A stretch of DNA of 64,000 bases. It comes from Tundrisphaera sp051175315. GTDB lineage: Bacteria; Planctomycetota; Planctomycetia; Isosphaerales; Isosphaeraceae. Below the pieces are notes generated by a model that saw nothing but the letters and a program-made list of their open reading frames with translations, made no database searches and had not been told where the DNA came from. The stretch is taken from the NCBI RefSeq assembly GCF_051175315.1, contig NZ_CP195100.1, positions 4,774,001 through 4,838,000 on the forward strand, written 5' to 3'. Shown here piece by piece: positions 43,391-55,213 of the stretch (positions within the stretch are counted from its first letter, which is position 1; every line of letters starts with the position of its first letter). Both the position numbers and the translations under genes were made by a program.

Positions 43391-44302
43391 ATGATGCGAA
43401 TCCGCGTGCGGCGTCCGGGCCGACTGGCGTATGCGATGTTGCTCGTCGGCGCGGCCATGGCCCGGGCCGGGGAGATGCCGGCCGTCGAGGGGCCCATGCC
43501 GCTCTGGCCCGACGGACCCCCCGGCGTGGCCAAGGATGACAAGCGGACCTTGCCGACCCTGACCCTGTATCGCCCCGACCCCGACAAGGCCACCGGGGCG
43601 GCGATCGTCATCTGCCCGGGGGGCGGCTACGGCGGCCTCGCCGACCACGAAGGCAAGCCGATCGCCGAGTGGGCCCGGGGCCTGGGCCTCACCGCGGTCG
43701 TGCTCAAGTACCGGCTCGGCCCGGCGTTCCGCCACCCGGCGATGCTCGAAGACGCCGCCCGCGCCATCCGCACGGTCCGGTCGCACGCCGAGGACTGGAA
43801 GATCGACCCCAAACGCGTGGCCGTGCTCGGCTTCTCGGCGGGCGGCCACCTGGCCTCGACGATCGCCACCCACTTCGACGCCGGCCGCCCCGACTCCCCC
43901 GACCCGGTCGAGCGGCTCAGCTCCCGGCCCGACCGCGCCATCCTGGTCTACCCGGTCATCGCCATGGCGACCCCCTACGGCCACGCCGGGTCGAAGAAGA
44001 ATCTCCTGGGCGACAACCCGCCCGCCGACCTGGTCGCCTCCCTGTCCAACGAACTCCAGGTGACCAGGGACACGCCGCCGACCTTCATGGCCCACACCGA
44101 CCAGGACACCGCCGTCCCGCCCGAGAATGCCCTCCTGTTCGCCCTCGCCCTGCGCAAAGCCAGGGTCCCGCTCGAACTCCATATCTTCGAGCAGGGCCGA
44201 CACGGCCTCGGCCTCGGCCCCAAGGAGATGCCTTTCTCCGAGTGGCCCGGCCTCTGCGCCCGCTGGCTCGACGCCCAGGGGTTCCTCAAGCCGGCGAAGT
44301 GA
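43391..44302 (+). CDS. Secreted alpha/beta hydrolase (esterase, BD-FAE/Axe-like)
   Basis: This is a 303-residue esterase with a signal peptide (residues 1-25, ending AMARAG). The oxyanion segment CPGGGYGGLADHEG follows, then the nucleophile Ser in VLGFSAGGHLAST near 156. The acid Asp is in AHTDQDTAVPPEN near 240 and the His in FEQGRHGLGLGP near 275. This layout matches bacterial acetylxylan-esterase-like and dienelactone-hydrolase-like secreted enzymes that planctomycetes use on plant or algal polysaccharides. Substrate remains open. It is 28 bases after the upstream membrane protein and may share its transcript. Confidence 0.8.
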   Translation: MMRIRVRRPGRLAYAMLLVGAAMARAGEMPAVEGPMPLWPDGPPGVAKDDKRTLPTLTLYRPDPDKATGAAIVICPGGGYGGLADHEGKPIAEWARGLGLTAVVLKYRLGPAFRHPAMLEDAARAIRTVRSHAEDWKIDPKRVAVLGFSAGGHLASTIATHFDAGRPDSPDPVERLSSRPDRAILVYPVIAMATPYGHAGSKKNLLGDNPPADLVASLSNELQVTRDTPPTFMAHTDQDTAVPPENALLFALALRKARVPLELHIFEQGRHGLGLGPKEMPFSEWPGLCARWLDAQGFLKPAK

Positions 44303-44356
44303 GCGATCTCGCGGCGATCGATCCCAAATCAGGTCCTTTTGAGGTCTTCGACGGCC

Positions 44357-44554
44357 ATGGGTGTGCAAGAAATCGAAGCGGCCATCGCCCGACTGCCGGC
44401 CCAGGAGTTCGCCGAGTTGATGTCATGGCTCGACGAATATGCCGCGCAACGGTGGGACAAACAGATTGAGGATGACCTGGATTCGGGCCGCCTCGATAAT
44501 CTGCTGGACGAGGTGGACCGTGAGCACGATGCCGGTTTAAGTCGGCCTCTATGA
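44357..44554 (+). CDS. Putative antitoxin of a RelE/ParE-type module
   Basis: This is a 65-residue acidic protein, MGVQEIEAAIARLPAQEFAE then LMSWLDEYAAQRWDKQIEDD. The 'LP--E--ELM-WL-E----RWD--IE-D---G-LD-L--E' pattern is the addiction-module antitoxin family that accompanies small RelE-like toxins. The start of the next gene overlaps its stop (ATGA), the standard antitoxin-toxin arrangement. An earlier ATG at 44339 is in frame, but the MGVQEIE start fits the family length. Confidence 0.75.
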   Translation: MGVQEIEAAIARLPAQEFAELMSWLDEYAAQRWDKQIEDDLDSGRLDNLLDEVDREHDAGLSRPL

Positions 44555-44814
44555 ACCATTTCACGCTGCCCCGCTTCTGGCAATACCACCGGTTGTTGCC
44601 GGACGAGGTCAGAGCGCTGGCGGACAAGAACTTCGAGTTGCTCAAGGCCGATCCGCATCACCCGTCGTTGCACCTCAAGAAGGTCGGCAGGACGCGGCAA
44701 CTCTGGTCGGTCCGCGTCGGGTCTCACCACCGCGCCCTGGGCGTCGACAAACCACAAGGGATCGTCTGGTTCTGGATCGGGCCGCATTCCGAGTACGACA
44801 CGCTGATCGGGTGA
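44551..44814 (+). CDS. Putative RelE/HigB-type toxin
   Basis: This is an 87-residue protein of the ParE/RelE superfamily. The core pattern is FWQYHRLLPDEVRALADKNF, LKADPHHPSLHLKKVGRTRQ, LWSVRVGSHHRALGV and WFWIGPHSEYDTLIG. It keeps the paired Arg and His residues of the short beta-strand core, including the C-terminal 'W-WIG-H-EYD' signature. RelE-type toxins cleave mRNA on the ribosome; whether this one is active is unknown. It overlaps the antitoxin gene by four bases. Confidence 0.8.
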   Translation: MNHFTLPRFWQYHRLLPDEVRALADKNFELLKADPHHPSLHLKKVGRTRQLWSVRVGSHHRALGVDKPQGIVWFWIGPHSEYDTLIG

Positions 44815-44883
44815 TGCTCGCAGGCGTGATGATGCCCGGAGGATCACTCATCGGCCCGTGGCCCCTTGGAGTCGGTATTGACC

Positions 44884-45543
44884 ATGCCGGGCAAACGCAC
44901 AGTCGAGGAAATGGTCGCACGCATGATGTCGCTGGATAAACGCGGCGTCTTCTGTCGCGGGGAGCTAGCCTACGAGATCGCGGCCCTGGCGCCCTGGCCC
45001 GGCTTCCTCGAATGTCTGGCCGGTCTCCCGGCCGATCTGGTCGAAGAGGTGCGGGAGATCGCGTCGAAGCCCCACGCCCACCCGGAGGACGTGATCAACG
45101 GGACGGCCTTGTATGGTCCCATGACCGAGGAAGAATTCGAGGAGATGCAGCGCAGGAACCAGCTTCATGCCTACTGGTTGATGAGGATCCTGCACGGACT
45201 CTTCTACCCCGAGCGACCCATGCCGGTGTTCGAACCGATCACGCGAGTCGGCATCGTGAGCGAGTCGGCAGTCGTCGATGGATCCGTCGTCCTGTTCGGC
45301 GTCTTGAATTCTTTCATCATCCGGAAGCATCCCGTCCGGTGCGTCCCGCCCTCGGGCGAAGTGATCATCACCTCGGCCCTCCCCAGGACCTATGCGAAAG
45401 AGTTGGATCGGTATGGCGTGTTCCTCGACGCGACCGTCCGATCGCCGGCCGAGGTCCCGCCCGGGACCGAAGTCTGGGTCGACCGGACGGCCGCGAGCGA
45501 CATCCCACCCTTGACGGCGTCGGAACTCATGGGCTCGAACTGA
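44884..45543 (+). CDS. Hypothetical protein beside the toxin-antitoxin pair
   Basis: I do not recognise this 219-residue soluble protein. The N-terminal half is helical (MPGKRTVEEMVARMMSLDKR, FLECLAGLPADLVEEVREIA); the middle has ALYGPMTEEEFEEMQRRNQL; the C-terminal half is beta-rich (SVVLFGVLNSFIIRKHPVRC, GEVIITSALPRTYAKELDRY). ATG 44884 is likely; TTG 44866 is in frame upstream. It follows the toxin gene by 69 bases and has its own hairpin at the end. Its coding sequence is less GC-rich than the housekeeping genes around it. Confidence 0.6.
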   Translation: MPGKRTVEEMVARMMSLDKRGVFCRGELAYEIAALAPWPGFLECLAGLPADLVEEVREIASKPHAHPEDVINGTALYGPMTEEEFEEMQRRNQLHAYWLMRILHGLFYPERPMPVFEPITRVGIVSESAVVDGSVVLFGVLNSFIIRKHPVRCVPPSGEVIITSALPRTYAKELDRYGVFLDATVRSPAEVPPGTEVWVDRTAASDIPPLTASELMGSN

Positions 45544-45546
45544 CCG

Positions 45547-45570
45547 GGTGCAGGCCGATTCGGCCGCACC
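45547..45570 (+). terminator. Hairpin after the hypothetical gene at 44884
   Basis: GGTGC-A-GGCCG (45547-45557) pairs with CGGCC-GCACC (45561-45570) with one bulged A and a three-base ATT loop. It begins four bases after the stop codon. There is no T-run, so it is supported by position and stem only. Confidence 0.5.
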
Positions 45571-45682
45571 GAGAGCATCCCCGCAACTTGGCGATCCTGG
45601 TGGGACGACGGGCGGGGGGCCGCGTTCGGCAAAGCAATCGCGGCCGTTCTCGCGTCGAAATACACCGACGACGGGCCGAAGT

Positions 45683-46666
45683 TCACCCCGCGAAGCGTTC
45701 GCGGGCGAGCAGGGCGGCGCCGAGGATGCCGGCGTCGTCGCCGAGGGCGGCCAGCTCGATGCGGATCGTCTGATCCGGGTCGACCAGGATCTGCTCGCGG
45801 GCGGACTCGCGGACCAAGTCCAGGAACGGCTGGCCCAGCGCCTCGGTGACGCCGCCGCCCAGGACGACGATCTCGGGGCCGATCAGGTTGACCAGGCCGC
45901 CCAGGGCCAGGCCGAGATAGAAGGCGGCCCGGTGGATCTCCTTGGTCGCGACGTGGTCGCCGGCGGCGAGGGCGTCGGCCAGGTCGCCGCTCTTGAGCTT
46001 GCTGGTCTTCTTGTCGACCTTGCCGGCCAGGCAGGACTCGACCCCCTTCTTGATCTCCTTGCTGATCCGCCGGGCCATCGCGTTGCGGCTGGCCAGGGCC
46101 TCCAGGCAGCCGTGGCGGCCGCATCCGCAGAGGGGGCCCTTGGCCTTGACCACGATGTGGCCGATCTCGCCGGCGTTGCCGGTCGCCCCTTCGACGACCC
46201 GGCCGTCCATGATCAGGCAGCCGCCGATCCCGGTGCCGACGAACGCGGCGAGCATGCTCTTGTGCTCGCGGCCGGCCCCCAGGCGGTATTCGCCATACCC
46301 GCCCACCCGGACGTCGTTCTGGAGCAGCACCGGCTTGCCGATCGCCTTCGACAGGTCGGGCGCCAGGGGCCAGTTGCTCACGTTCATGTTGGCGCTGAAG
46401 GCGATCACCCCGGTCTTGGGGTCGAGCGGGCCGGGCGAGCCGATCCCGATCCCGGCCAACTCGTCGCGCGACACGCCAGCCTCGGCCAGCGCCTGATCCA
46501 GGCACTCGACGATCGCGGCGAGGATCGCATCGTTGCCGTCCCCGGCGGGCGTCGACCGCTTGGCGCGGCCGAAGAGCCGATTGTTCGCGCCCACGACCCC
46601 GGCCAGGACCTTGGTCCCGCCCAGGTCGATGCCGACCACCGGAGGCCCGCCGCCCAGTTGCGTCAT
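45683..46666 (-). CDS. ROK family sugar kinase (glucokinase-like)
   Basis: The product is a 327-residue cytoplasmic kinase. The ATP-binding motif is VVGIDLGGTKVLAGV at the N-terminus, the catalytic Asp is in PVLLQNDVRVGGYGEYRLG, and the ROK zinc site is GPLCGCGRHGCLEALAS (Cys residues near 170-180). A conserved GIVVLGGGVTEAL-type strand precedes the C-terminus. Glucokinase or a related hexose/N-acetylmannosamine kinase activity is possible; residues alone do not fix the substrate. ATG 46666 follows GGAG; upstream in-frame codons would extend the protein into non-coding DNA. It converges with the gene at 44884. Confidence 0.9.
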   Translation of the reverse strand: MTQLGGGPPVVGIDLGGTKVLAGVVGANNRLFGRAKRSTPAGDGNDAILAAIVECLDQALAEAGVSRDELAGIGIGSPGPLDPKTGVIAFSANMNVSNWPLAPDLSKAIGKPVLLQNDVRVGGYGEYRLGAGREHKSMLAAFVGTGIGGCLIMDGRVVEGATGNAGEIGHIVVKAKGPLCGCGRHGCLEALASRNAMARRISKEIKKGVESCLAGKVDKKTSKLKSGDLADALAAGDHVATKEIHRAAFYLGLALGGLVNLIGPEIVVLGGGVTEALGQPFLDLVRESAREQILVDPDQTIRIELAALGDDAGILGAALLARERFAG

Positions 46667-46841
46667 GAATCTCCAACCTCTCCGGGATCGTTCTCGGCCG
46701 GGATGATGCGACGGACGCCCGCGCGGGGTCCCGGCGAATTCTAATCGGCCCGGCGACCGCTTGTCATCGCCCCGAATCGCCGATTTCGGGACTTCGGCGA
46801 TCGGGTCGGGACGATTGGGTCGGGCGGGTTCGCCGCGACGA

Positions 46842-49800
46842 TCAGGGCTCCCTCGGCGGGCGGTCACGGGGCCGTGCCGACTCGCGGGCCTCGCGCAGCA
46901 GGGTCGCGAGTTCCCGCTTCAGGTCGCCGACCAGCCGCATCCGGCCGATCCGGTCCGCGTCGCCCACCTCGGCCAGCCCGTCCAGCTCCTCGGCCCACCG
47001 GCCCAGGCGATCGAGGTCGCGGACCCCGGCGCGCTCCAGCCACCTCGCCAGCGGCTCGACCGCGATCGCGTCGTCGTCCAGCCCCAGGATCACCCGCGCC
47101 GCGAACCGATGGCGGTCCGGGTCCGGCACGGCGGCCAGGGCCTCGTTCAGGCCCCGGTCCTGGGTCCAGCCCCGGACGATCTGGCCGCGAGTCGCGGCGT
47201 CGTAGCCCGATCGGGCGAACCCGGAGAGCGTCTCCAGGCACTTCCACCGCATCGAACCGAACGCCGACAGCCCGTCCCCGACCCATGCTTTCAGAGCCGG
47301 CAACGCCTCTCCGGGCAAAGGGGCGAGCGGGGCCGTCCGGGCGAAGCCGTCGCGGATGTCGTCGCGGGCCTCGGGGTAATCGGCATGGGACCACCAGGGC
47401 AGGGGGGGCAATGATCGGAGGTCCGCCACCCGCGCCGCGACCACGCGGGCCAGCCTCGGGCCGTCGCAGGCGTTGAGCATCAGTTCGAAGAACCGCTCGG
47501 GACGCGGTTGCACCAGGGCCCGGTCCCAGGCGGCGACCACCCCCGGCGCGGCGTCGGCCGCACCGGCGCGGCGGAGTTCGCCCCGGGCGTCGGCCGCCAG
47601 CGCCCGCCAGGCCCGGTCGTCGCGGAGCATCCGCTGGCGCACCGGCCACCGCCCGTCGATCGGGAGGCGGGCCGACGAGGCGGCGACCATCTCGGCCACC
47701 ACGCCGTCGGGCTCCCACCCCCAACCGTCCCCGGCGTCGGGCGGCCGGAGCCGGGCGACGATCGCGCCCGCCCGTCCCAGCCAGTCGTCGGGCCGGGCCC
47801 GGAGCGGGTCGAGGGGGCGCGACAGCGCATCGCCGATCGGCCCGAGCCCCGGGGCCCCGGCGTCGAACCCACCCGGCCAGGCCTCCCGGACGGCGTCCAG
47901 GATCGGCCCCAGTCCCGCCCCCGCCGCGTCGCGGAGCCGGCCTTGCAGGGCCAGGAGCAGCGCCCCCCGCTCCTCGGGCGGGACCCCCGGCAGCCGCAGG
48001 CCGAGCAGGCCGGCCGGGTCGCCCGAACGGAGCAGCCGGCCGAAGTCCAGGGCGTCGTCGACCCGCCTCGCCTGCTCGTCGGACACCTCGCCGCGTCCCC
48101 GGGCCTCCGCGATCCAGTCCGGGACTCCCCGCTTGCGGAACTCGGGGGTGATCAGCCGGCGGATCAGGTCGAGGCCCGACGGCATCCGCGCCAGGTAGGT
48201 TTCGGCCCAGGCCGGATCGGCGGGCCGGGGGGACATCGGCAGGAGCATCTCCTCGACGCCCCAGCGGAACGCGTCATCGGGCAGTCCGGGGTCGCTCGCC
48301 AGCGCCAGCCAGGCCCGCGCCAGCGCGGGGCGATCCGCCTCGGGGGTGCGGTCGCGGAGGGCTCGCCAGTCCCCGGCCCGGTCGGCGTCCGAGAGGAACG
48401 GGCGGAGGGCCGGGCCAATCCACCCCGGGGCGTCGGCCCCCCGGCCCAGGGCCCAGGCCATCCCGGCCCGGCCCTGGCCCGGGGCGTCGGGGTCGAAGGC
48501 CGGGGCCACGGCCCGGGCCAGGAGGGCCACGGCCTCCGGACGATCGGCGACGGCGCCCGCCGCGGCGTCGAGCACCGCCGCCAGCACGCCGGACCGGCCC
48601 CGCGCCGCCTCGACCAGCGATCGCAGCGGGGACGGGTCGCCGCCGTCGCGCACTCGGGCCGCCGCCGCGCCCGCTTCGAGGGGGATCAGCATCCCCCGGT
48701 CGCACGACGGGTCGGATCGGAGCCGCCGCAGCACCGCCCCGGCGGCGTCGGGCGCCAGGCCCCCGATCAGGGCGCGGGCGAAGGCCGGGCGGGCCTCCCG
48801 GGGCGCGGCGCGGAGCGTGTCCGCGATCGCCCCATCCCGCTCCCCGGCCTCGATCCCCCCGAACCAGCCGGCGAACGCCTCGCCCCAGCCCCGCGCCTCG
48901 GCGGCATCGGCCCAGGCCTCCCGGAGCCCGAGGTGGGCCAGCAGCGCAGCGCGGGCCTCGGGCCGATCTTTCTCGTCGACCGCCGACCACCACGACGGGC
49001 CCCGGCCCCGGATCCATTCGCCCCCCGCCCCGGCCCGCGCCGACCACTCGGCGAACGACCGGAGCCGCGCCCACCCCTCGGCCGATTCGGGGACGCCCCG
49101 GTCGCGGCACGCCTCGGGGAAGCCGATCAGGTGGTCGAGCCAGTCGTCGGACCAGGCGTCGTCGGGCCGATCCGCCCGGCGGGCGAGGTCGTCGGCGGTC
49201 GACCAGTCCGCCTCGGCGACCGGGCCGGGATGGATGAACCAGCCGGCCAGGGTCCGGGCCCAACGGGGCGGGTCGATCGGGGGTTCGCAGGTCCCGGCGT
49301 CGAGGTCGGCGACGATCCCCAGCGACGCCAGAGCCGGGCGGTTCGGGCGGGCGATCGGGCTGGTCCCCTGGATCCGGAAGCCGGGCAGTTCCTCGGGGCG
49401 GTCGTGGAACGTCGAGAACGTCAGCGCCCCGCGCATCGCCTCCGGGAACGCGAACGTGAGCAGGGCGACCATCGGCCCCAGCCGGCCCGGGTCGGCCACC
49501 AGGAACAGGGTCCTCCCCTCGCGGGCCGCGATCGCCACCCCGGCCAGCAGCCGGGCCAGCCTTTCCGGGCCTTCCCCCCCGGCCAGCCTCGCCACGGACC
49601 CGAACTCGGGGCGGATCGACAACGCCCCCTCCGCCAGGTCGAACTCGGAGGGCGGCTGGCCCCGGCTCGGCTCGGGGTCGCTCCGCCGCCACGCCGGGGC
49701 GTCCCACAACCCCGCCGGCCAAGACCGGATCGCGGCGAGATCCGAGGCGGCCAATCGGACCCCATGCGCGAACAGCCCGCCCGGGCGGCCCCACAACCCC

Positions 49801-50042
49801 CGCTCGGTCTCGTATTCGTGGGCGCGCGGCGTCAGCCAGGCGACCTCGACCACGTCGCCATCGCGGCGATACCGCAGCGCGGGCGGGGCCAGCGACCGCC
49901 CCCCGCCCGGGAACGCCTTCATCCCCAGGTGGCGGAAGTCGCCCGACACCGGGTAGCCGGGCGTCATCCGCTTGATCTGGAACCCGTTGCTCGCCCCCAG
50001 GCCGTAGCCGACCGGGCACTGGGTGTAATAGATCTGCTCCAT
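46842..50042 (-). CDS. GTPase-associated protein 1 (GAP1-N2) homologue
   Basis: The product has 1066 residues. The first 250 match the GAP1-N2 domain: EQIYYTQCPVGYGLGASNGF, then QIKRMTPGYPVSGDFRHLG and, further on, FLVADPGRLGPMVALLTFAF and LTFSTFHDRPEELPGFRI. This domain is known from proteins encoded with small GTPases in predicted conflict or signalling systems described by comparative genomics. The remaining 800 residues are Ala/Arg/Asp-rich helical repeats with no catalytic motif I recognise. No GTPase gene occurs within the window, so this is an orphan. A candidate promoter precedes ATG 50042. Confidence 0.65.
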   Translation of the reverse strand: MEQIYYTQCPVGYGLGASNGFQIKRMTPGYPVSGDFRHLGMKAFPGGGRSLAPPALRYRRDGDVVEVAWLTPRAHEYETERGLWGRPGGLFAHGVRLAASDLAAIRSWPAGLWDAPAWRRSDPEPSRGQPPSEFDLAEGALSIRPEFGSVARLAGGEGPERLARLLAGVAIAAREGRTLFLVADPGRLGPMVALLTFAFPEAMRGALTFSTFHDRPEELPGFRIQGTSPIARPNRPALASLGIVADLDAGTCEPPIDPPRWARTLAGWFIHPGPVAEADWSTADDLARRADRPDDAWSDDWLDHLIGFPEACRDRGVPESAEGWARLRSFAEWSARAGAGGEWIRGRGPSWWSAVDEKDRPEARAALLAHLGLREAWADAAEARGWGEAFAGWFGGIEAGERDGAIADTLRAAPREARPAFARALIGGLAPDAAGAVLRRLRSDPSCDRGMLIPLEAGAAAARVRDGGDPSPLRSLVEAARGRSGVLAAVLDAAAGAVADRPEAVALLARAVAPAFDPDAPGQGRAGMAWALGRGADAPGWIGPALRPFLSDADRAGDWRALRDRTPEADRPALARAWLALASDPGLPDDAFRWGVEEMLLPMSPRPADPAWAETYLARMPSGLDLIRRLITPEFRKRGVPDWIAEARGRGEVSDEQARRVDDALDFGRLLRSGDPAGLLGLRLPGVPPEERGALLLALQGRLRDAAGAGLGPILDAVREAWPGGFDAGAPGLGPIGDALSRPLDPLRARPDDWLGRAGAIVARLRPPDAGDGWGWEPDGVVAEMVAASSARLPIDGRWPVRQRMLRDDRAWRALAADARGELRRAGAADAAPGVVAAWDRALVQPRPERFFELMLNACDGPRLARVVAARVADLRSLPPLPWWSHADYPEARDDIRDGFARTAPLAPLPGEALPALKAWVGDGLSAFGSMRWKCLETLSGFARSGYDAATRGQIVRGWTQDRGLNEALAAVPDPDRHRFAARVILGLDDDAIAVEPLARWLERAGVRDLDRLGRWAEELDGLAEVGDADRIGRMRLVGDLKRELATLLREARESARPRDRPPREP

Positions 50043-50516
50043 CGCCGCTCGTCCTCGCCGGGCCCGGCCGCCCATGATATGCCAACGCCGCGGCGCAAGC
50101 CAATTCGATCGCGCCTCGGAGGATCGCCGAGGAAGATTCGCAATGATCAGTAATACTCATGATTTTGATGGCCGATGGCCCGCCCCGCACGGCCCCGCAC
50201 CCAGCATCGGCAGTCACGCCAAAGGATTGGGCACCGCCGAAAGTTCGCATCGGGCGATGCAGGGCGAGGCGTGTCCCGGCCGGATCCGCCAGGGCACGGC
50301 CTCCGGGGTCGCATCCCTCACTTGAACCGAGGTTTACGGGGTCCTGGGCGTATCAAGGATTCACCATGAGAGTCCGCGCGGCCGAATTGCGGGATTTCTC
50401 TTGAAGATTTGGCTCCCTGATTGCTTAAACTGTCTTTGGCATCCTGTTCTCATATGGGCCAAGCGCCGCGGACATTTTCAACGAAGATACATTAGGATCC
50501 GAACCGAGGTGCTCGA
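50043..50516. other. Intergenic region upstream of the GAP1 and DUF1559 genes
   Basis: These 474 bases lie between divergently transcribed genes. The half near 50042 holds a candidate sigma-70 promoter for the GAP1 gene. The half near 50516 has an AT-rich patch at about 50395-50450 that probably carries the DUF1559 promoter, but I see no confident -35/-10 pair. No gene is supported. Confidence 0.5.
50074..50103 (-). promoter_or_regulatory. Candidate promoter of the GAP1 gene
   Basis: On the minus strand TTGGCT (50098-50103) and TATCAT (50074-50079) are separated by 18 bases, giving a start near 50067 and a leader of about 25 bases to ATG 50042. Four of six -35 bases and five of six -10 bases match the consensus. 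Confidence 0.4.
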
Positions 50517-51575
50517 ATGCGATCGGTTGAATCGACGCCCCTGGAATCAGGTGGCACCATCCCGGCCCCACGGCCCGCCGTCCCGCCTCGGGGATTCACG
50601 CTGATCGAGCTTCTGGTGGTGATCGCGATCATCGCCGTTTTGATCGCCCTGCTCCTGCCCGCCGTTCAGGCGGCGCGCGAGGCCGCCCGCCGCAGCCAGT
50701 GCGTGAACAACCTGAAGCAGATCGGCCTAGCGATGCACAACTACGAGTCGGCGATCGGGCGGTTGCCGATCGGCGCGGTGACCGCTAACAGCAACCAGAC
50801 GGGGACGCCATCCTGCCCGACCGACGGGTCGAACTGGTTGACCCGCAAGAAGCACACGATGTGGGCCCTGCTCCTCCCCTATGTCGAGCAGACGGCGGCC
50901 TTCAACGCGATCAACTTCAACTTCGCGGCCAAGGACATGCAGGGATCGGACAATGCCGGCGCCATCAACTACACGGGCCTGAATACCCGCGTGGCCGTCT
51001 ATGTCTGCCCGTCGGACCTGCGGGCAACCCCCATCACCGGGACGAACCCCTACTCCCAGGGTTCCTACGCCGGGATGTTCGGGACCATCGACATCATCCG
51101 CTACACCAGCTGCCCCAATGAGGTCGAGCCCGACGGCATGTTCGGCCGCAACCGGAATTATGGCCTATCCGACATCCGCGACGGGTCGAGCAACACGATC
51201 CTGGCCGGCGAGTATTCGAATTTCCTCCGGCCCCTGCTGAGCTACGGCAACTACTGGAGCATCTTCGACTGGATCGGCCCGTCCGCCTTCCCCGGCGTGA
51301 CGACCATCCAGGGGGGACTCGCCTCCTCCGTGCCCCGCATCAACGCGAACGTCGTCACACCCGACGTACCCACGACCGGCTCGGCGGAATGGCGCAACGT
51401 GCCCGCCGCCCTGGAGATGGGGCAGTGGGGCTTCCGCAGCCTCCACCCGGGCGGGGCGAACTTCCTGTTCGGCGACGGTTCGGTCCGGTTCCTCAAGAAT
51501 TCGACCAACGCGGTCGTCTACCGCGCCCTCAGCACCCGCGGCGGCGGCGAGGTCGTCAGCTCCGACGCGTTCTGA
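50517..51575 (+). CDS. DUF1559 domain pseudopilin-like protein (second copy)
   Basis: The product has 352 residues. A leader of about 27 residues is followed by GFTLIELLVVIAIIAVLIAL, the type IV pilin-like cleavage site and helix, then LLPAVQAAREAARRSQC and the DUF1559 head, ending in HPGGANFLFGDGSVRFLKN. It is a diverged paralogue of the gene at 8973. It is followed 96 bases downstream by a small lipoprotein gene, a pairing I recall as common for DUF1559 genes in this phylum. Function unknown. Confidence 0.9.
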   Translation: MRSVESTPLESGGTIPAPRPAVPPRGFTLIELLVVIAIIAVLIALLLPAVQAAREAARRSQCVNNLKQIGLAMHNYESAIGRLPIGAVTANSNQTGTPSCPTDGSNWLTRKKHTMWALLLPYVEQTAAFNAINFNFAAKDMQGSDNAGAINYTGLNTRVAVYVCPSDLRATPITGTNPYSQGSYAGMFGTIDIIRYTSCPNEVEPDGMFGRNRNYGLSDIRDGSSNTILAGEYSNFLRPLLSYGNYWSIFDWIGPSAFPGVTTIQGGLASSVPRINANVVTPDVPTTGSAEWRNVPAALEMGQWGFRSLHPGGANFLFGDGSVRFLKNSTNAVVYRALSTRGGGEVVSSDAF

Positions 51576-51671
51576 TGGATATCCGGCCCCGCCCGCCCGA
51601 CGGCCGCCGTCGCCCCGGGCGGATGTCGGGGCCGCCTCCCACGATCCACCCAGCGACCGCAGAGGGATCCG

Positions 51672-51878
51672 ATGAGAGTGCCGAAGCCCGTGGGCCTGCT
51701 TGCCATCTGCCTCGCGACGTGCGCCGGTTGTCAGCAGGATCCGCTGCCCACCGCCCCGCCCCCCGTCGTGGATCGATTCTCCGGGAAGAAGCCGGAGAGC
51801 CCCGAAGTGCCCCTGTCGCCGAGCGACCAGAATCGGAAGTACAAGGGGGAAGCCGGCCCGTCGGCCTCCGAGGATTGA
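51672..51878 (+). CDS. Small lipoprotein
   Basis: This 68-residue protein has a lipoprotein signal ending in lipobox CAGC (lipidated Cys near 20), then a short Pro/Ser/Lys-rich, probably disordered tail (VDRFSGKKPESPEVPLSPSD). No fold or function is recognised. Its position directly after a DUF1559 gene suggests co-expression with it. Confidence 0.65.
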   Translation: MRVPKPVGLLAICLATCAGCQQDPLPTAPPPVVDRFSGKKPESPEVPLSPSDQNRKYKGEAGPSASED

Positions 51879-52120
51879 CCGGGAAACCGTGCCGGCGGAT
51901 CCCCGCCAATCGCCCGGGGCCCCTTTGATCTGCCGGCCCGGCCGGTGCGGGTCGCCGGGGCCGGGCTCGGCCACGGTTGCCGGCCGGGGACCGCGCCGCC
52001 TTTCCGGAGGAGGGGGCGATGTCGCGGCGGGCCGGCGGGAACCGGGGGCCGGCTCGCCCCGGAGGGGTTCGGCCCCGCTCCGGTCGGGCAGTCCGGGTCG
52101 CGGATGGTGAACGGGCGTCG

Positions 52121-52126
52121 TATAAT
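52121..52126 (+). promoter_or_regulatory. -10 box of the recQ promoter
   Basis: A perfect TATAAT sits 41 bases before ATG 52167 in a sequence where such AT-rich hexamers are very rare. No -35 consensus is found at 16-18 bases upstream, so activation by another factor or an extended -10 context would be needed. Confidence 0.45.
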
Positions 52127-52166
52127 GGGGGTCGCTCCGACCTGAACGACCCGGGACCGCCCGCCC

Positions 52167-55073
<2,907 letters not shown>

Positions 55074-55213
55074 GCCCCGCCGCGCCGGATCCCGCCCGAG
55101 GAGCATCTCGGCTATACGGGAAATCACGTGTTGCTTAGGATGCCGCCCCACGGCCCCGATCCTTGAGCAAGGAGCGTGGCGATCCATCGACGACGATGAG
55201 GGGGCTCGGCACG

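Noticed and set aside
50074..50325. Short plus-strand frame upstream of the second DUF1559 gene
   Set aside because: It overlaps the candidate promoter of the GAP1 gene, lacks a ribosome-binding site, and has no conserved-looking composition.
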